The position numbers were made by a program, and so were the translations under genes. Shown piece by piece: positions 1-11,498 of a stretch of 64,000 nt of DNA. Under the pieces are notes generated by a model. That model was not told the origin of the DNA. It saw only the letters and a program-made list of their open reading frames with translations, and made no database searches. Origin of the DNA: Acheta domesticus. Taxonomy: Eukaryota; Arthropoda; Insecta; Orthoptera; Gryllidae. Numbering within the stretch: position 1 is the stretch's first letter; each line of letters starts with the position of its first letter. The stretch lies in NCBI GenBank assembly GCA_031308135.1, contig JAHLJT010000631.1, forward strand, positions 219,361,151-219,425,150, in the 5' to 3' direction.

Positions 1-683
1 TTAGCAATTATGACATTGTGATATATCTTATAACAAAAGCGCTAAAGAACCTGCTTAATATATCAAAGAGTGTAGGCAAGTGGTGAGACGTTTGCAACCA
101 CGATACGAGGGGAGTGAACAAATTTCCATAAAGCAAGGAGTTTTAGATTTTGTGGCCCTGCATGATGAGTATGCACTTTGGGAATTTGAAATCGGCTTTT
201 CTTGAGAATGTAGGGAATATCTAATAACAGTGTTTGTCACTTGATAACATGTCATTTGATAAGTAAGACATAACCTAACACGAAGATTTGTTTTCAACAT
301 CTTTTTCGCGAATTTCCTACTTGATACCTTTCTAACATTTTCCGTAAATACCTGGCAGTGTTGAGGAGTTGGTAAGAAATTAGTCTCACATTAGAGAAAC
401 AGTTTATTAGAGTCGTAAAATGCAACGTTTCCTGTTTTTTAGGCGGCCATTTTGCCGTTTGTAAGGTGACCAGAACTCCCACAGGCATATACTATTTATG
501 AGGGTATAAGTTTGTGCCTTAGGCACAAGACAAGACGTTATTACTTCACGTGATTGTTAGTGCGTAGCGTCGCTACTTTAGTCAGAGCGGTAAAAACTTC
601 TTCACGAGGCGCCCACCGGCAGACACAGCCGACGCCAGCCGCCCCTTGCCGCAAGTCCCAGCGCGGTTAAAAATCTCTGACAG

Positions 684-1320
684 GATGAGGTGGCTCAGTG
701 CATCAGCTGATGTCCACTGTAGTGCTCTGACCGGAAGGTCCTAGGTTCGAGTCCCAACGGTGGGCAGGATTTTCGACACTACCTTGTTAGTTAGGTCGAA
801 TTCAATAGTCTGGAGGAGAATTCTAGCGGTCGGCTGCTCTGATCGGTGGTTTTCCGTAGTTTCTCCGATCAAAATCAGGTGAGTATTGGAGCGTGCGTGA
901 TCTTTCTTTCTTCTTAGTCTTCTTCCCTGTCCTATCCTTACTCCTTACACACACACACACACACACACACACTAATATGCACTGCACTACCACACATGCC
1001 AGAAGACCGGTCGGGCGCTTAGAGCTTGTCTCGATGTTGGGGCGATGTGCCCTGGTGGAAAATACCTGGTTGGAGAAAAACCCCACTAGTCAATGGTAGA
1101 TCGGCGCCGGATCGCATCATCCAGCGAAGGAAGATCACCGCCACCTCCCTCGGAAAAACCTGCCCTACACTTACGGGACTAATGGCCTCAGTAGTTGGCG
1201 CGCCCGGAATCACTAACAATGAATCAATCATCAGTGGAGGTGTCGGTGTGGAACGCAGCGACCCGCCGCGGGGCACGATTCTTTCTCTCGTATTTGCGAT
1301 TCGAGAGTCATCTTAGCCGA
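684..1320 (+). mobile_element. tRNA-derived SINE (SINE1), arm 1 copy
   Basis: A tRNA-like head has an A-box-like stretch near 690-703 (tggctcagtgc) and a clear B box at about 744-755 (ggttcgagtccc). The body that follows contains a (CA)n run at 947-972. A diverged homolog of the body lies at 46925-47310 and a head fragment at 9865-9897, so this is a dispersed family. The 3' boundary near 1320 is approximate. No TSD was identified. Confidence 0.65.
947..972. repeat. (CA)n microsatellite
   Basis: Uninterrupted alternating CA inside SINE1. The arm 2 counterpart is a (GT)n run at 30455-30476. Confidence 0.95.
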
Positions 1321-2292
1321 AAATGCAAATTTTATAGGAGAGACAAAAGGTTCCTCATTTTAAATGTCAAATTAATATTAATATTTAAAGATAATGCAAA
1401 ATAATAATTTTTAATACTGTATACTGCAGTGAGTCTCCTCGACATCTGCACAGCGCGACAGACGTCTCTGTCACGACAAATTATCCTCACGAGGCACAGC
1501 GCACCACTCTGTCGAACTGGCACGCCCGCGGCCGCGCCTCGCCACCATCCGCCCCCACACAGGGCCTCCCTGACACAAAAGCTCATCCCAGAAACTTCGT
1601 GAGCTCCCCCTCCCAACGAAGGCAGAAACCCTCTGTTAACGCAGCAAACAGCTTCATATTCAGATTCAGATTGGGAGAGCTATAAATTAGGTTACGGGGA
1701 AACGAACGTTCTGGACAATGCTCGCTCGCTCGATCTCTGGAAAGACACAATGTACCCCTCTTATTACAAGATAATAGGAAGCATTCACTGAACAAATCGT
1801 TCACCTTTTTACCTCCTCCTCATGTGAAATCAATCTCATTTTCTTACTTTGTATTGCACCAATTTTCGGGAGATCTAGCAATCTAAATCCTGCAATCTAA
1901 ATAATCTTCTATGTACCAGCGTGCTTGGCGTCGGATCCCGGTAGGAGCTGCTCCCTGTCGAAGGGAGATGAACTAACAAGTAGCCCGCCAGGTCAAATGC
2001 AAGACGTCGAAAGGCAAAGAAGACAAAGAAGTTTATATACCCGCTCTTTTCGCAGCTAGCACGCGGTTTTCGAGGGAATTTTTCATAAGTCCGACGCGGT
2101 ATGTTTAAAATGCAAATTCTGAGCTGATAATAAAGACCAAAGATTGTTATTAAAAACCAATCTCCCGCCACGGCGCCAAATTTGAATCATTTTTATGCCA
2201 ATATGCCAACACCCTCCTACCACCGCACTTTATCCCTTCTTCTCGGGGATTGTCAAATATATTACCGGAATGGAATTCGGTAGCACTCGACC

Positions 2293-2438
2293 CGCTTATC
2301 CCTGAGGGACATCATAAAAGCATGAGGAAGGCAGCGGACAGCGTGTTGCTGCGCGCTACTTCGCAAAAGCCATATGCGCCCGCGATAGCACAAAGGCCGA
2401 CCAATTAAAAGCGTAGTTAAGGTCGCAAAGGGGAGGGA
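2293..2438 (+). repeat. 146-bp direct repeat, copy 1 (present in both arms)
   Basis: This segment recurs in the same orientation at 2732-2877 with few mismatches. Its counterpart in arm 2 lies at about 28763-28908. No coding function is visible. Confidence 0.85.
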
Positions 2439-2731
2439 TAGACTTGGATCAATTGACGAAGAAGACCTATGGAAGAATCCAGAAGCCAGATGAACGATCC
2501 AATCAGAGGCAAAACATCACACACGTGACAGCACAGAATCTTCCAAACAGGGTGGGAATAAGAAAGTGGGGGAGCAATAGGCAGAGAGAAGCGTGAGGCA
2601 CTTGATTAGAAAGAATGAACCTGAGCATTTGTTTCAAAAGACTGAACTTGAGAAGTTGATGTCAAACAACTGACATGAGAACTTGATTTAATTGACTTGA
2701 AACGAAAACTTCCAAGGAGAGGAGACTGAGT

Positions 2732-2877
2732 CGATTATCCCTCGGGGACATCATAAAAGCATGACGAAGGCAGCGGACAGTGTGTTGCTGCACGCTACTT
2801 CGCGAATGCCATATGCGCCCGCGATAGCACAAAGGCCGACCAATTAAAAGCATAGTTAAGGTTGCAAAGGGGGGGAC
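2732..2877 (+). repeat. 146-bp direct repeat, copy 2 (arm 1 only)
   Basis: Second copy of 2293-2438. At the equivalent site in arm 2 (28464/28465) the flanks are joined directly, so this copy was either gained in arm 1 or lost from arm 2. Confidence 0.85.
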
Positions 2878-4048
2878 TCGACGGGGCCAGCTCTGAAACA
2901 CCGTGTGACATGGCCAGTACCTGCCGGCCTAATTAATCAGATCGTCCATTGCACCTTTAACTAGAATTAATTGGATGTGACGGATCAGACACCCTGAAGT
3001 ATCCAAGGGGTGTGCAGTCCGCCTAACGGCTGCATAACGCAAAGGGTGAAGTGTGACGACCCTTGTCTTGCGCATCGTCATCGTGACCCATCGCCCCGAG
3101 AATGGGCAGCTGCTGACGTCCCAGGCGTGTGCAACGGGAGCACGAGATTCTTCTTGCTGTGTGCGAGGCTTCTTCAGCCGCACTTCGTCGGGACCCCACA
3201 GTCGGAACTGACCGGTAACTGCCCGCGAGCGTGCAATCCCACCGAAGTGAAGTAATGAAATCATCACCATCATCTTTGTGTATTTCGCCTATCATTAAAT
3301 TAAATAACAGTTTTGGACTGGAGATTGTTAAATTGAGAGGGTAATTTCAATTGTATCAGAGATTTTTCTGTTTAATAAACGTGTTCCCACGACTTCCACG
3401 GGTTGCACTTCAACAAAGTACCATCTTTGTGTATTATTCTAATAACTAGTTTACATAATGCATTATTTCGACCCAGAACTCCCCAACCCTGTTGTTCTCA
3501 ATGCCGGAGCCGGACGGCAGGTAAGATACCCACTTGGCGCCCATTAAACATATATATCGTGTGTGTCCTGCTATTTGCAACTCGCAGGCGCATTCCACGT
3601 GTGACATTACCCCCCCCCCATTTGGTAGTGGCTCATCACCGTGTCAATTCATTACAATACTCGGTAACATCAACTGTAATATTGGTAACATCAATTTCCA
3701 ATGCATCATTACAATTGCACATTTTCACTGTCAATGGAACTACAGTTTTAGTTTTCTTTGAAAATCTCCTGAAGCGGATATTTCCAATCTTAGCAGAATT
3801 GATGTGAAGTAATGTAATGTAAGTCATTGATGTACAGTAATGTAAAAACTGTATATTTTTTAATTGATGTTACGAAGGATAGAGTTTTCTTTTGCCCATA
3901 AATTACAAACTATAACACCTGGTACCTTATCTTACTGCCTACTTCGTATTTTATAGGAATTTCTGGGTATAATTTATGAGAAACAGTAATGAGATGCATT
4001 AAAAAGAAAAACGTTTAAAATTTGGTCCAAATCAATCATAACAATATC

Positions 4049-4093
4049 TGCGATATCATCTGGTTAATGTATAATTAACCAGATGATATCGCA
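4049..4093. repeat. Perfect hairpin, 20-bp stem and 5-nt loop
   Basis: Positions 4049-4068 and 4074-4093 are perfect reverse complements around the loop gtata. Arm 2 keeps only the outer 12 bp, tgcgatatcgca, at about 27299. That fits deletion of the hairpin between short gatat repeats, or its gain in arm 1. Confidence 0.85.
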
Positions 4094-5535
4094 AATAGCA
4101 TTATCTCAACATTGCATGACGCAATAATTGAAATGTTTCAACATTAGGATACATTTTCTATGACCATCCAATTGTTATGGTTTCCATCTCGTTGAGCAAG
4201 CAACTTAATTCAAACTTCTCATTTTCGAATCCGATTATAACGTAACCTCTTTAATGGGGACATTGAAAAAAGTGAACCAACTTCAGTGCAGTCCGCATAC
4301 CACCCTTCAATCTAAGGCACTAATGCATAGCTCGAGAAATTGTCGATAGAACGTGTTCTCAGTGGCGGGGTCGATGGCAGCGCCCGCGCTGTTCGTGAGG
4401 GCGGCAAGCGCGCAGAACGCGCACTCGCAACGATAACGTCTCGCCGGCGGGTGTGAATGGGGCAACGGAACGATAGGAGAGCCATTAGGAAGCGAATGGT
4501 CGCTAGCGACTAGGACGAGCGGAAGCGTGAAAAGAGAAAAAACTAGTGGTGCTAAGCACAGCACGTACCGTCTCCTCCGTATTTTCACGCAAAATTACAT
4601 GACCTTACTCCTCAAGTATTCAAATTCTATGACCTTACTTCAAAAATCTATCTTTAAGGAAACAGATTTAATTAAGGAAAAATCTCCATCTTCATAATCA
4701 GTTGGAGATTAATGTATTGTAATAGTAGATAATCAGTATTGCGCAGTACGCGGCCCTTTTTATTAAGGTGCTCCCGCATTCGTACAGATATCAGAGAAAG
4801 TTCGGAAAAGTACTCGCACTGACGAGAGCAGTCGACCCACATAATTATTCCGACACATGGGGCGAAATATGTTGATGGGCTGATGTCCCGGTATAATGGA
4901 GTCATACGTTCCAGTATTTATTTTGGGTCATTACAATGGAGAATTACACCAATGTATTTATTTTAGTCCAATAATGGTGTATATCTACTGCCATCTTAAA
5001 TAATAAAATGTTTTTACAGAGTTATCAGATCGTGTCGGTTGACTGATCTGGGTAAGATGAACGTTTGTAACAGCGAACATAGGAGCCGACGTTCAATATT
5101 TATACATTGTTATTAATCTTATGAATATAAGCAAACAATTACATACTGTTTAATGATTAAACTTATTCATATGAAACAGAAGTTCTTAAGTTTTGTTTAT
5201 GATCACAACACAAAAGCTCTTTAGTGTAGTTTGTTATTAAAAAATGAAGATAAAAATATGTTTTCGTGAGGGCAAGAAATCGATTTAATAGATGACAATA
5301 CGAAAGAAAATCTTGAAACGTAGATGAGAGACAATTGATTTGAGCTGCAGAATGGACGTCGCAAGGGGACATCGATAGTTAAGAGATAAGCTACTAAAGC
5401 CAAGAGGAGAGCGAGCAACATGAAGAGATGCCCGCCAGCAACGTGATATGCGGAGTGAGGTGTTAAAAGCGCGTCATTACGACTGGCGCAGCGCCGTGAT
5501 GGCCGCAGGTGAGTGGCCTGCGGAATAAGCCGGTG

Positions 5536-5740
5536 TGCCACGGGCGGCGAGGGCGGAGGGGGCGGCGAGGGCGGAGGGGGCGGGCGAGGGCGGTGGGGGC
5601 GGCGAGGGCGGATGGGGTGGGCGAGGGTGGATGGGGCGTAGAGGGCAGAGGGGCGGCGAGAGTGGAGGGGTGGCCAGGGCGGAGGGGGCGAGGGTGGGGG
5701 GGCGGCGGGGACGGCGGCAGAGGGGGGGCGTGCGCCTGCG
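5536..5740. repeat. 18-bp GC-rich minisatellite, arm 1
   Basis: G-rich on the plus strand, built on a unit like ggcggagggggcggcgag. It is shorter than the matching array in arm 2 (24360-24712). The long open frames across it on both strands follow from the composition. Confidence 0.8.
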
Positions 5741-5949
5741 GTGCACCACTGCCCCAAACGACGCAGCGCGACTGCAGCTGGGCACGGCCAGAACGTCAGA
5801 GAGGCAAAGAAAGGGGTACAGTGAGAGGTGCTGCTAAATGGAGGAGAGAGGGGAAATATGGGAGAGTGGGGTTGAGCAAAATGGATAAGGTGAATCGGTT
5901 TGAAACCGAGCTCGAGCACGTAGGGACACGGCTAATGGGGCCAAGGCGG

Positions 5950-6790
5950 GTCAGGGAGGATCGTAGAAGGTCAGAGCGTAGAAGGAGAGGATGGCGAGGG
6001 AAGACACGGGTCGGAGCGTGGGAGGGGTGTGGGGGGAAGGGCGAGGAAGCGGGGAGTGGCGCGGTGTGGAATTGACACGTCGGGTCAGGATGGGATAAGG
6101 GCGGAACACGAAAGAGGCAGGATGGGACGTGAGCGGAGTGGACTTAGGAGTGAGTGAGGGACGTAGAGAGGAGTTGGGTGCAGCAGGTCGAGGGCAGGGG
6201 GGCCATTGCAAAAGGCGGTTTAGAATGGGATGAGGCCAGGGCCGAAATGGATAGGGAACAAGTGGGTATGAGCAAGAGTTGTGTGGGGCAGTTATGGAGA
6301 GGACCGTGCATGAGAAGGGAGTGAGTAATAAAGGGATGAGTGCGGGACAGAAACGATGTGCAGAGCAATGTTGGATGGTGTAGGTGGACACGAGAACCGA
6401 ACATAGAAGAGGTCGTGGCGGATTGGGATGAGGGCGGGGCCGAAGGGTGCGGGGAGGAATGTGAGCGGGCAAGAGCAGGGGTGTGGTTAGATAGGGCAAG
6501 TAGAAGCAGTGGCAGGACATAGGAGGAGTTGGGTCAGATGCCGATGAGGGCAGGGCCGAATGGGGTAGGGGTTGGGGACGCGAGCAGCCAGGAAAAACGC
6601 AGGGCAGGATGGGTAGGGTAGGTCGAGACGAGGGCGCGGCAGGAGAAGGGCCGAGTGAGAATAGGAAGACAGTGAAGCCCAGAGGTGCAGGGATGAATGT
6701 GAGCGGGCAAGGGCAGGGCGATCTTGCGTGGGGCAAGTCGTGGCAAGGGCAGAGCACGGGAGGGGTTTGGTTCAGAATGGCAAGAGGGCG
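5950..6790. repeat. GA-rich degenerate tandem tract, arm 1
   Basis: A strand-asymmetric purine-rich stretch with recurring motifs such as gggcggaa, gatgagggc and gtgagcggg. It is mirrored at 23280-24130 as a CT-rich tract. Open frames here lack domain signals and reflect the bias. Confidence 0.65.
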
Positions 6791-6959
6791 GGGTGGAGAG
6801 GTCCAGTTAGCAATAAGTTACCTTATTCAAAATCTATGGTGTATACCATAGAATCATCGTCTCTGAACAAATATTAAATGTATAATTTTATTTTCCACCA
6901 TTAAGAAGATTTGTTATATTTTTTGTTTAATGGCAAAAGTAAAATCCATCGAAATATCA

Positions 6960-7150
6960 TGCACGATTTGTGGACAATTTTCCACAAACAGTTGTTCTTG
7001 TATTAACTAATGCTACTCCTCATCATCGGAATTTCAGCTGTAGGAGCGAGGTATGGCTGCCGGCGGTTGATCCCGTAGACGCCTTAACCCTGCCGCCTCC
7101 AGTGGCGGATTCAGGGGCGGGGGATGGCGGACATGCCCACCCTGAAAGGC
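6960..7150 (+). repeat. Unclassified dispersed repeat, arm 1 copy
   Basis: The core from cacgatttgtgga to ctgtaggagcgagg is mirrored in arm 2 (about 22950-23130) and has a diverged third copy at 20278-20380. It is followed by a gtggcggattcagg motif. Confidence 0.5.
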
Positions 7151-7365
7151 TAGAGTTTTCGTTTGTTACCTTCTCTTATTTGACAAAATTGATTTAAATA
7201 TTTAGTTGTGTTAGAATCATGTAATTATTTAAAACAATATTGTGTAGTGCCATGTATACACTACAAAACAATATACTAATAAATATATTAAATTATATTA
7301 TAAAAATAAATATATTTATTTTGTAACAAAAAGTATGGTGTCCCTCTCTCGAAATGACTGAATTG

Positions 7366-8349
7366 AAGCCGTATTTTACGTGGCGAGACTTAGGCCATGA
7401 GGTCTGATCTTACGTCTGACCACGCAAATTTTGCTACGCTCTTTTCAACAACAAGCGGAGAAAGAATGTATTACTTGGGCGACGAAACAGGCGATTTGAA
7501 TTTAGCTCAGAGGCTTCATTTAGGTTTCAGGATCTTTTACATGCAGTAAATCTACTAACTGCGACATCCGGCTTTAACCCTCCAGCGGGCGCGCTGTCGT
7601 AAATTGTACGACCAATAGATTTTTTTGTTTTGATGTCAACTCATTGTTGTCAAAGACCTCTGCGTTCTTGGTATTCCTTGCAGGTATCTTTAGTGATGCA
7701 TTCCTGCAGCCACTGTTTAGTTTTCACGCTATATTCAGTTTTTGTAACGCTCTATTCGAGAATAAGTGCATAGTGACGTAAACTTTACGCTGCGCGCTGG
7801 CTTTTGTGCAAAAATAATTGTATAATAATTTGACCTAATCGAATTTTTCTGTAAAATGTCCAGAAAAAGAATTCATGTGAACGAATATCAGAATATTCTT
7901 CAAGGAGCTGTCTGATCGGAGGAAGATCATGAATTGGATAGTGACAGTGACAGTAAACGAATGTTGAAAATATAGACGAGCATCAGAACGATACTGGATC
8001 GGAACAAGATTTTTTTGATACTAAATACGAACATTTATCAACAGATATTATTTTTGGTAGTAAATATCATTCTTAGATATTATAATGCGACAATAAATTC
8101 CATTGTTCTACAATTTCTTTGATTTTTTCAAGAGTCATTGAATATCGTAAAATTTACGACACGCGCCTGCTGGTGTGAACATTTTACGCGCGCCCGCTGG
8201 AAGGTTAACTCGAACTCTTCCTTCGCCCTTCGAAGGAAGGCGTACGAAGAATGTTTTCGCCCTTAAAAATCCACGGCTTCGATCGGATTTGAACCCGCGA
8301 ACTTGGCTATAACAGTCCTATACGCTAACTATAACACCATCGACTCCGC
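7366..8349 (-). mobile_element. tRNA-derived SINE (SINE2), arm 1, split by a piggyBac MITE
   Basis: On the minus strand a tRNA-like head at about 8349-8270 contains the B box cgggttcaaatcc. The body runs down to about 7366. The element is interrupted at 7574-7577 by a TTAA-flanked insertion. An uninterrupted relative at 48299-48684 shows the same head and body as one piece of about 350-385 bp, which supports the split interpretation. Confidence 0.75.
7578..8204. mobile_element. piggyBac-type nonautonomous element, arm 1
   Basis: 627 bp flanked by TTAA on both sides (7574-7577 and 8205-8208). The TIRs match at 16 of 17 bases: ccctccagcgggcgcgc at the left, ccttccagcgggcgcgc as the complement of the right. 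Subterminal inverted motifs such as tcgtaaa/tttacga lie inside. From the ATG at 7856 a short frame reads MSRKRIHVNEYQNILQ, then stops. An acidic S/D/E stretch follows in the same frame, resembling the N terminus of piggyBac transposases. The catalytic core is absent, so this is an internal-deletion derivative. It inserted into SINE2. Confidence 0.85.
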
Positions 8350-8534
8350 ATGAGCGGGTGGATCCGACCTGGCCTTCGCCCCCCCCTCCCCCGCGAAGGG
8401 CTGGGCAGGGCGTCGACGGGGCGGATGGGCGGATGAAGAGGAGCGCGTGCCACTGCGAGATTGAGCGGCGCGGCACGTTGGATTGCGAGGAACCGTCGCG
8501 TGCGTCGCTCCTGCCCAGCGGCCGCGCGGCTTTG

Positions 8535-8725
8535 GCACTCGCCGTCGCCCGTGCCCCCGCCCGCGCCCTTGCCCGCGCCCCGCCACCGCCCGCGCCCCCG
8601 CCCGCGCCCCCGCCCACGCCCGCGCCCCCGCCTTGCCCCCCCGCCCCTGCCCGCGCCCCCTCCTGCGCCCCCGCCCGCGCACCCGCCTGCCCCCCTGCCC
8701 CCACCCGCGCCCTCACGTGCGCCGC
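8535..8725. repeat. C-rich (cccgcgcc)n tract, arm 1
   Basis: Imperfect cccgcgcc/cccgcc repeats, mirrored at 21325-21550. The long apparent frames here come from composition. Confidence 0.85.
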
Positions 8726-8864
8726 CCCGCACCTCCAGAAACGGCTGCTGAGCTGCTCTGAATACGGGGGTTTGCTGGCGCCTGGTAATATCCCCGACCT
8801 GGATACGGCGTATCCGGCTGCGCTAGTGGATGCGGTTGTGGATTTGCAATTGAAGCTCCGACAA

Positions 8865-9864
8865 NNNNNNNNNNNNNNNNNNNNNNNNNNNNNNNNNNNN
8901 NNNNNNNNNNNNNNNNNNNNNNNNNNNNNNNNNNNNNNNNNNNNNNNNNNNNNNNNNNNNNNNNNNNNNNNNNNNNNNNNNNNNNNNNNNNNNNNNNNNN
9001 NNNNNNNNNNNNNNNNNNNNNNNNNNNNNNNNNNNNNNNNNNNNNNNNNNNNNNNNNNNNNNNNNNNNNNNNNNNNNNNNNNNNNNNNNNNNNNNNNNNN
9101 NNNNNNNNNNNNNNNNNNNNNNNNNNNNNNNNNNNNNNNNNNNNNNNNNNNNNNNNNNNNNNNNNNNNNNNNNNNNNNNNNNNNNNNNNNNNNNNNNNNN
9201 NNNNNNNNNNNNNNNNNNNNNNNNNNNNNNNNNNNNNNNNNNNNNNNNNNNNNNNNNNNNNNNNNNNNNNNNNNNNNNNNNNNNNNNNNNNNNNNNNNNN
9301 NNNNNNNNNNNNNNNNNNNNNNNNNNNNNNNNNNNNNNNNNNNNNNNNNNNNNNNNNNNNNNNNNNNNNNNNNNNNNNNNNNNNNNNNNNNNNNNNNNNN
9401 NNNNNNNNNNNNNNNNNNNNNNNNNNNNNNNNNNNNNNNNNNNNNNNNNNNNNNNNNNNNNNNNNNNNNNNNNNNNNNNNNNNNNNNNNNNNNNNNNNNN
9501 NNNNNNNNNNNNNNNNNNNNNNNNNNNNNNNNNNNNNNNNNNNNNNNNNNNNNNNNNNNNNNNNNNNNNNNNNNNNNNNNNNNNNNNNNNNNNNNNNNNN
9601 NNNNNNNNNNNNNNNNNNNNNNNNNNNNNNNNNNNNNNNNNNNNNNNNNNNNNNNNNNNNNNNNNNNNNNNNNNNNNNNNNNNNNNNNNNNNNNNNNNNN
9701 NNNNNNNNNNNNNNNNNNNNNNNNNNNNNNNNNNNNNNNNNNNNNNNNNNNNNNNNNNNNNNNNNNNNNNNNNNNNNNNNNNNNNNNNNNNNNNNNNNNN
9801 NNNNNNNNNNNNNNNNNNNNNNNNNNNNNNNNNNNNNNNNNNNNNNNNNNNNNNNNNNNNNNNN
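8865..9864. other. Scaffold gap of exactly 1000 N
   Basis: A run of 1000 N. The round length suggests a placeholder rather than a measured gap. Arm 1 stops at its left edge, and a partial SINE1 begins at its right edge. Confidence 0.98.
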
Positions 9865-9897
9865 GACATCAGCTGATGCCCTGAGTCACCTCTCTCG
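9865..9897 (-). mobile_element. SINE1 head fragment at the gap edge
   Basis: Matches the A-box end of SINE1 (gacatcagctgatgc, ctgagtcacct on the plus strand). The rest of the element would lie in the gap. Confidence 0.6.
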
Positions 9898-11018
9898 GTC
9901 ATTCCAAATAAGCAATACTGTCTACAATACTATTATAAACATCAGAGAAACTAAATTCGATTGTTTCCTGGGACGTGTCAAACAGTGGTAAAATCGCAAA
10001 TATTATCAAATTTCAGCTGGTCGTCTCTTCAGGGTCTAAAGTTCCTTAGCGTTTCCCTAGAAAACCACAGTTTGAACCTTTTATTGATAATAAAGAAAAT
10101 TTTGAGACTTAAAATTTTTAAATTTGGTATTAAAAAAATTGAATGGGGTTCTACTGTTGGTTTTAAAATTATTATTAATGTGGGAGTTTGATTTATTTCG
10201 TCATTTTTGACGATTGCCTCTAGTTATGCCAGAAACTCCTTTATATAATTTCTATAATTCATCTCTCAGTTGTTGTTTTTTGTTGATTAAATTGCATATG
10301 GACTCGAGTCAGCGTATTTATCCTTCACTCTTTATACATATTTACACATTTCTACTCATAATGTGAATCTGAGTGTTTCTGCTAGTGAATACTGTCTGGA
10401 CACTATAGTATTTTCCTCTTCTTGAAAACACCGATTAAAAAAAATGCATTCATTATGTAGACATCGCACAAAACCGAATTTTTTGACCTAACTACCGACA
10501 GTGATAACTTTGTCGTCTGAATGACGTACATTGTTATCTTTCGTCTGGTAAAAACGGCTTTAAAAATAAACTATTAATGTCTCGAATGTTTGCAAAGAGT
10601 GTTACTAGCAACAACTACATTACTTGATATTGTTCTAACTGGGAAGAATCTTCTCAGAATTCACCATTTTCGATCGAGAAGGCATTAAATATCTTTTAAT
10701 ATTTCAATAGTTAAGTACTCTCAAGATTTTTATGACGTAACAAATCCCAAGCTATAAAACGTTGCCATTAAACTTAATACCCCAGAATCGCCCCGTAATG
10801 AAAAAAATAAGTTACTGCCACATAATGATGAAAATAATAATTGAAAATGGAGACAATTATTCGGAATTGAAAATTGAAGAATCCTCCAGATGTTGTTCGC
10901 TTGGCTAATCATTTTAGATGCGAAATATTTTTGTGGAAACTAATAAACGATTCCTTTCTATTGGTTTCCACATAACGAAAAACGGCGTTTCCTACATTGT
11001 GATTCGTTTGCTTTCCTG
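9898..11018. other. AT-rich stretch with no recognised feature
   Basis: No long frame, repeat structure or RNA gene that I can support. Confidence 0.6.
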
Positions 11019-11498
11019 TACTACTCGTTCACTTTACATTTGCAGACGGAGCGCTGCGATCTGTTTACATGAGGTCACCGCCGACTGAATGAGAAACGCG
11101 CGTCTGCAGTAGATACTGACTGTTTAATATGATATAAATGGCGATGAGCAGCACACACAACCCCAGCGAGGCAAGAAAATAACCATTAAGCAGTAGATAA
11201 GTGCAAAGAAGAAATAAAAACATTGTACGTGAATGTTGTGAATAGCGTGTGATGCGATCTATTTTATTGTATATTATCTTAATCATTTAAGGGCGCGACT
11301 CCAGCTCACTGTCCGAGAGGCATAATTCGTCAACTGTGTCCGTAGCGCTTGTGCTGCCTTCGGAGACAGCTGATTGGTCAGATGCTGATTGACATCGGGA
11401 CCATTCGTGTATTCTCGGTTGTGTGTGCGGACCTTCACTTTCAAAACAACATTAGTTCCCAATTCTGCCGTCTGCAAATGTAAAGTGAACGAGTAATA
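11019..11498. mobile_element. MITE-like element with 27-bp perfect TIRs
   Basis: Positions 11023-11049 and 11468-11494 are perfect reverse complements (actcgttcactttacatttg plus seven more bases). The match extends outward a few bases with one mismatch. The interior of about 420 bp has no recognisable transposase. The flanking duplication is uncertain; a TA may flank the left side. The superfamily is not assigned. Confidence 0.6.

Larger units (their letters stand above)
1..8864 (+). repeat. Arm 1 of a giant inverted repeat
   Basis: This segment is the reverse complement of 21183-31417, with long identical runs and scattered substitutions. Window position 1 pairs with 31417, and 8864 (the last base before the N gap) pairs with 21183. 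The arm may extend left of the window. Arm 1 carries two things the other arm lacks: a second copy of a 146-bp segment (2732-2877) and a 33-bp hairpin expansion (4049-4093). It lacks segments of about 1.15 kb and 0.2 kb that the other arm has. No convincing protein-coding gene lies in it. I did not compute the identity. Confidence 0.95.

Noticed and set aside
690..760. Functional tRNA gene
   Set aside because: The A and B boxes are present but the arms do not pair and a SINE body follows, so it is a SINE head.
4307..4588. A small secreted-protein-like frame conserved in both arms
   Set aside because: It begins at GTG, not ATG, and a 1-nt indel in arm 2 shifts the signal-like region out of frame.
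5951..6757. A 268-codon minus-strand frame and its mirror at 23929-24735
   Set aside because: Purine/pyrimidine-biased tandem tract with open frames on both strands and no domain.
8281..8349. Functional tRNA gene on the minus strand
   Set aside because: Same reason: it is the head of SINE2, with copies elsewhere in the window.
8358..9884. A 508-codon plus-strand frame across the GC tract and the gap
   Set aside because: Most of it is N translated as X, and the rest is C-rich repeat.
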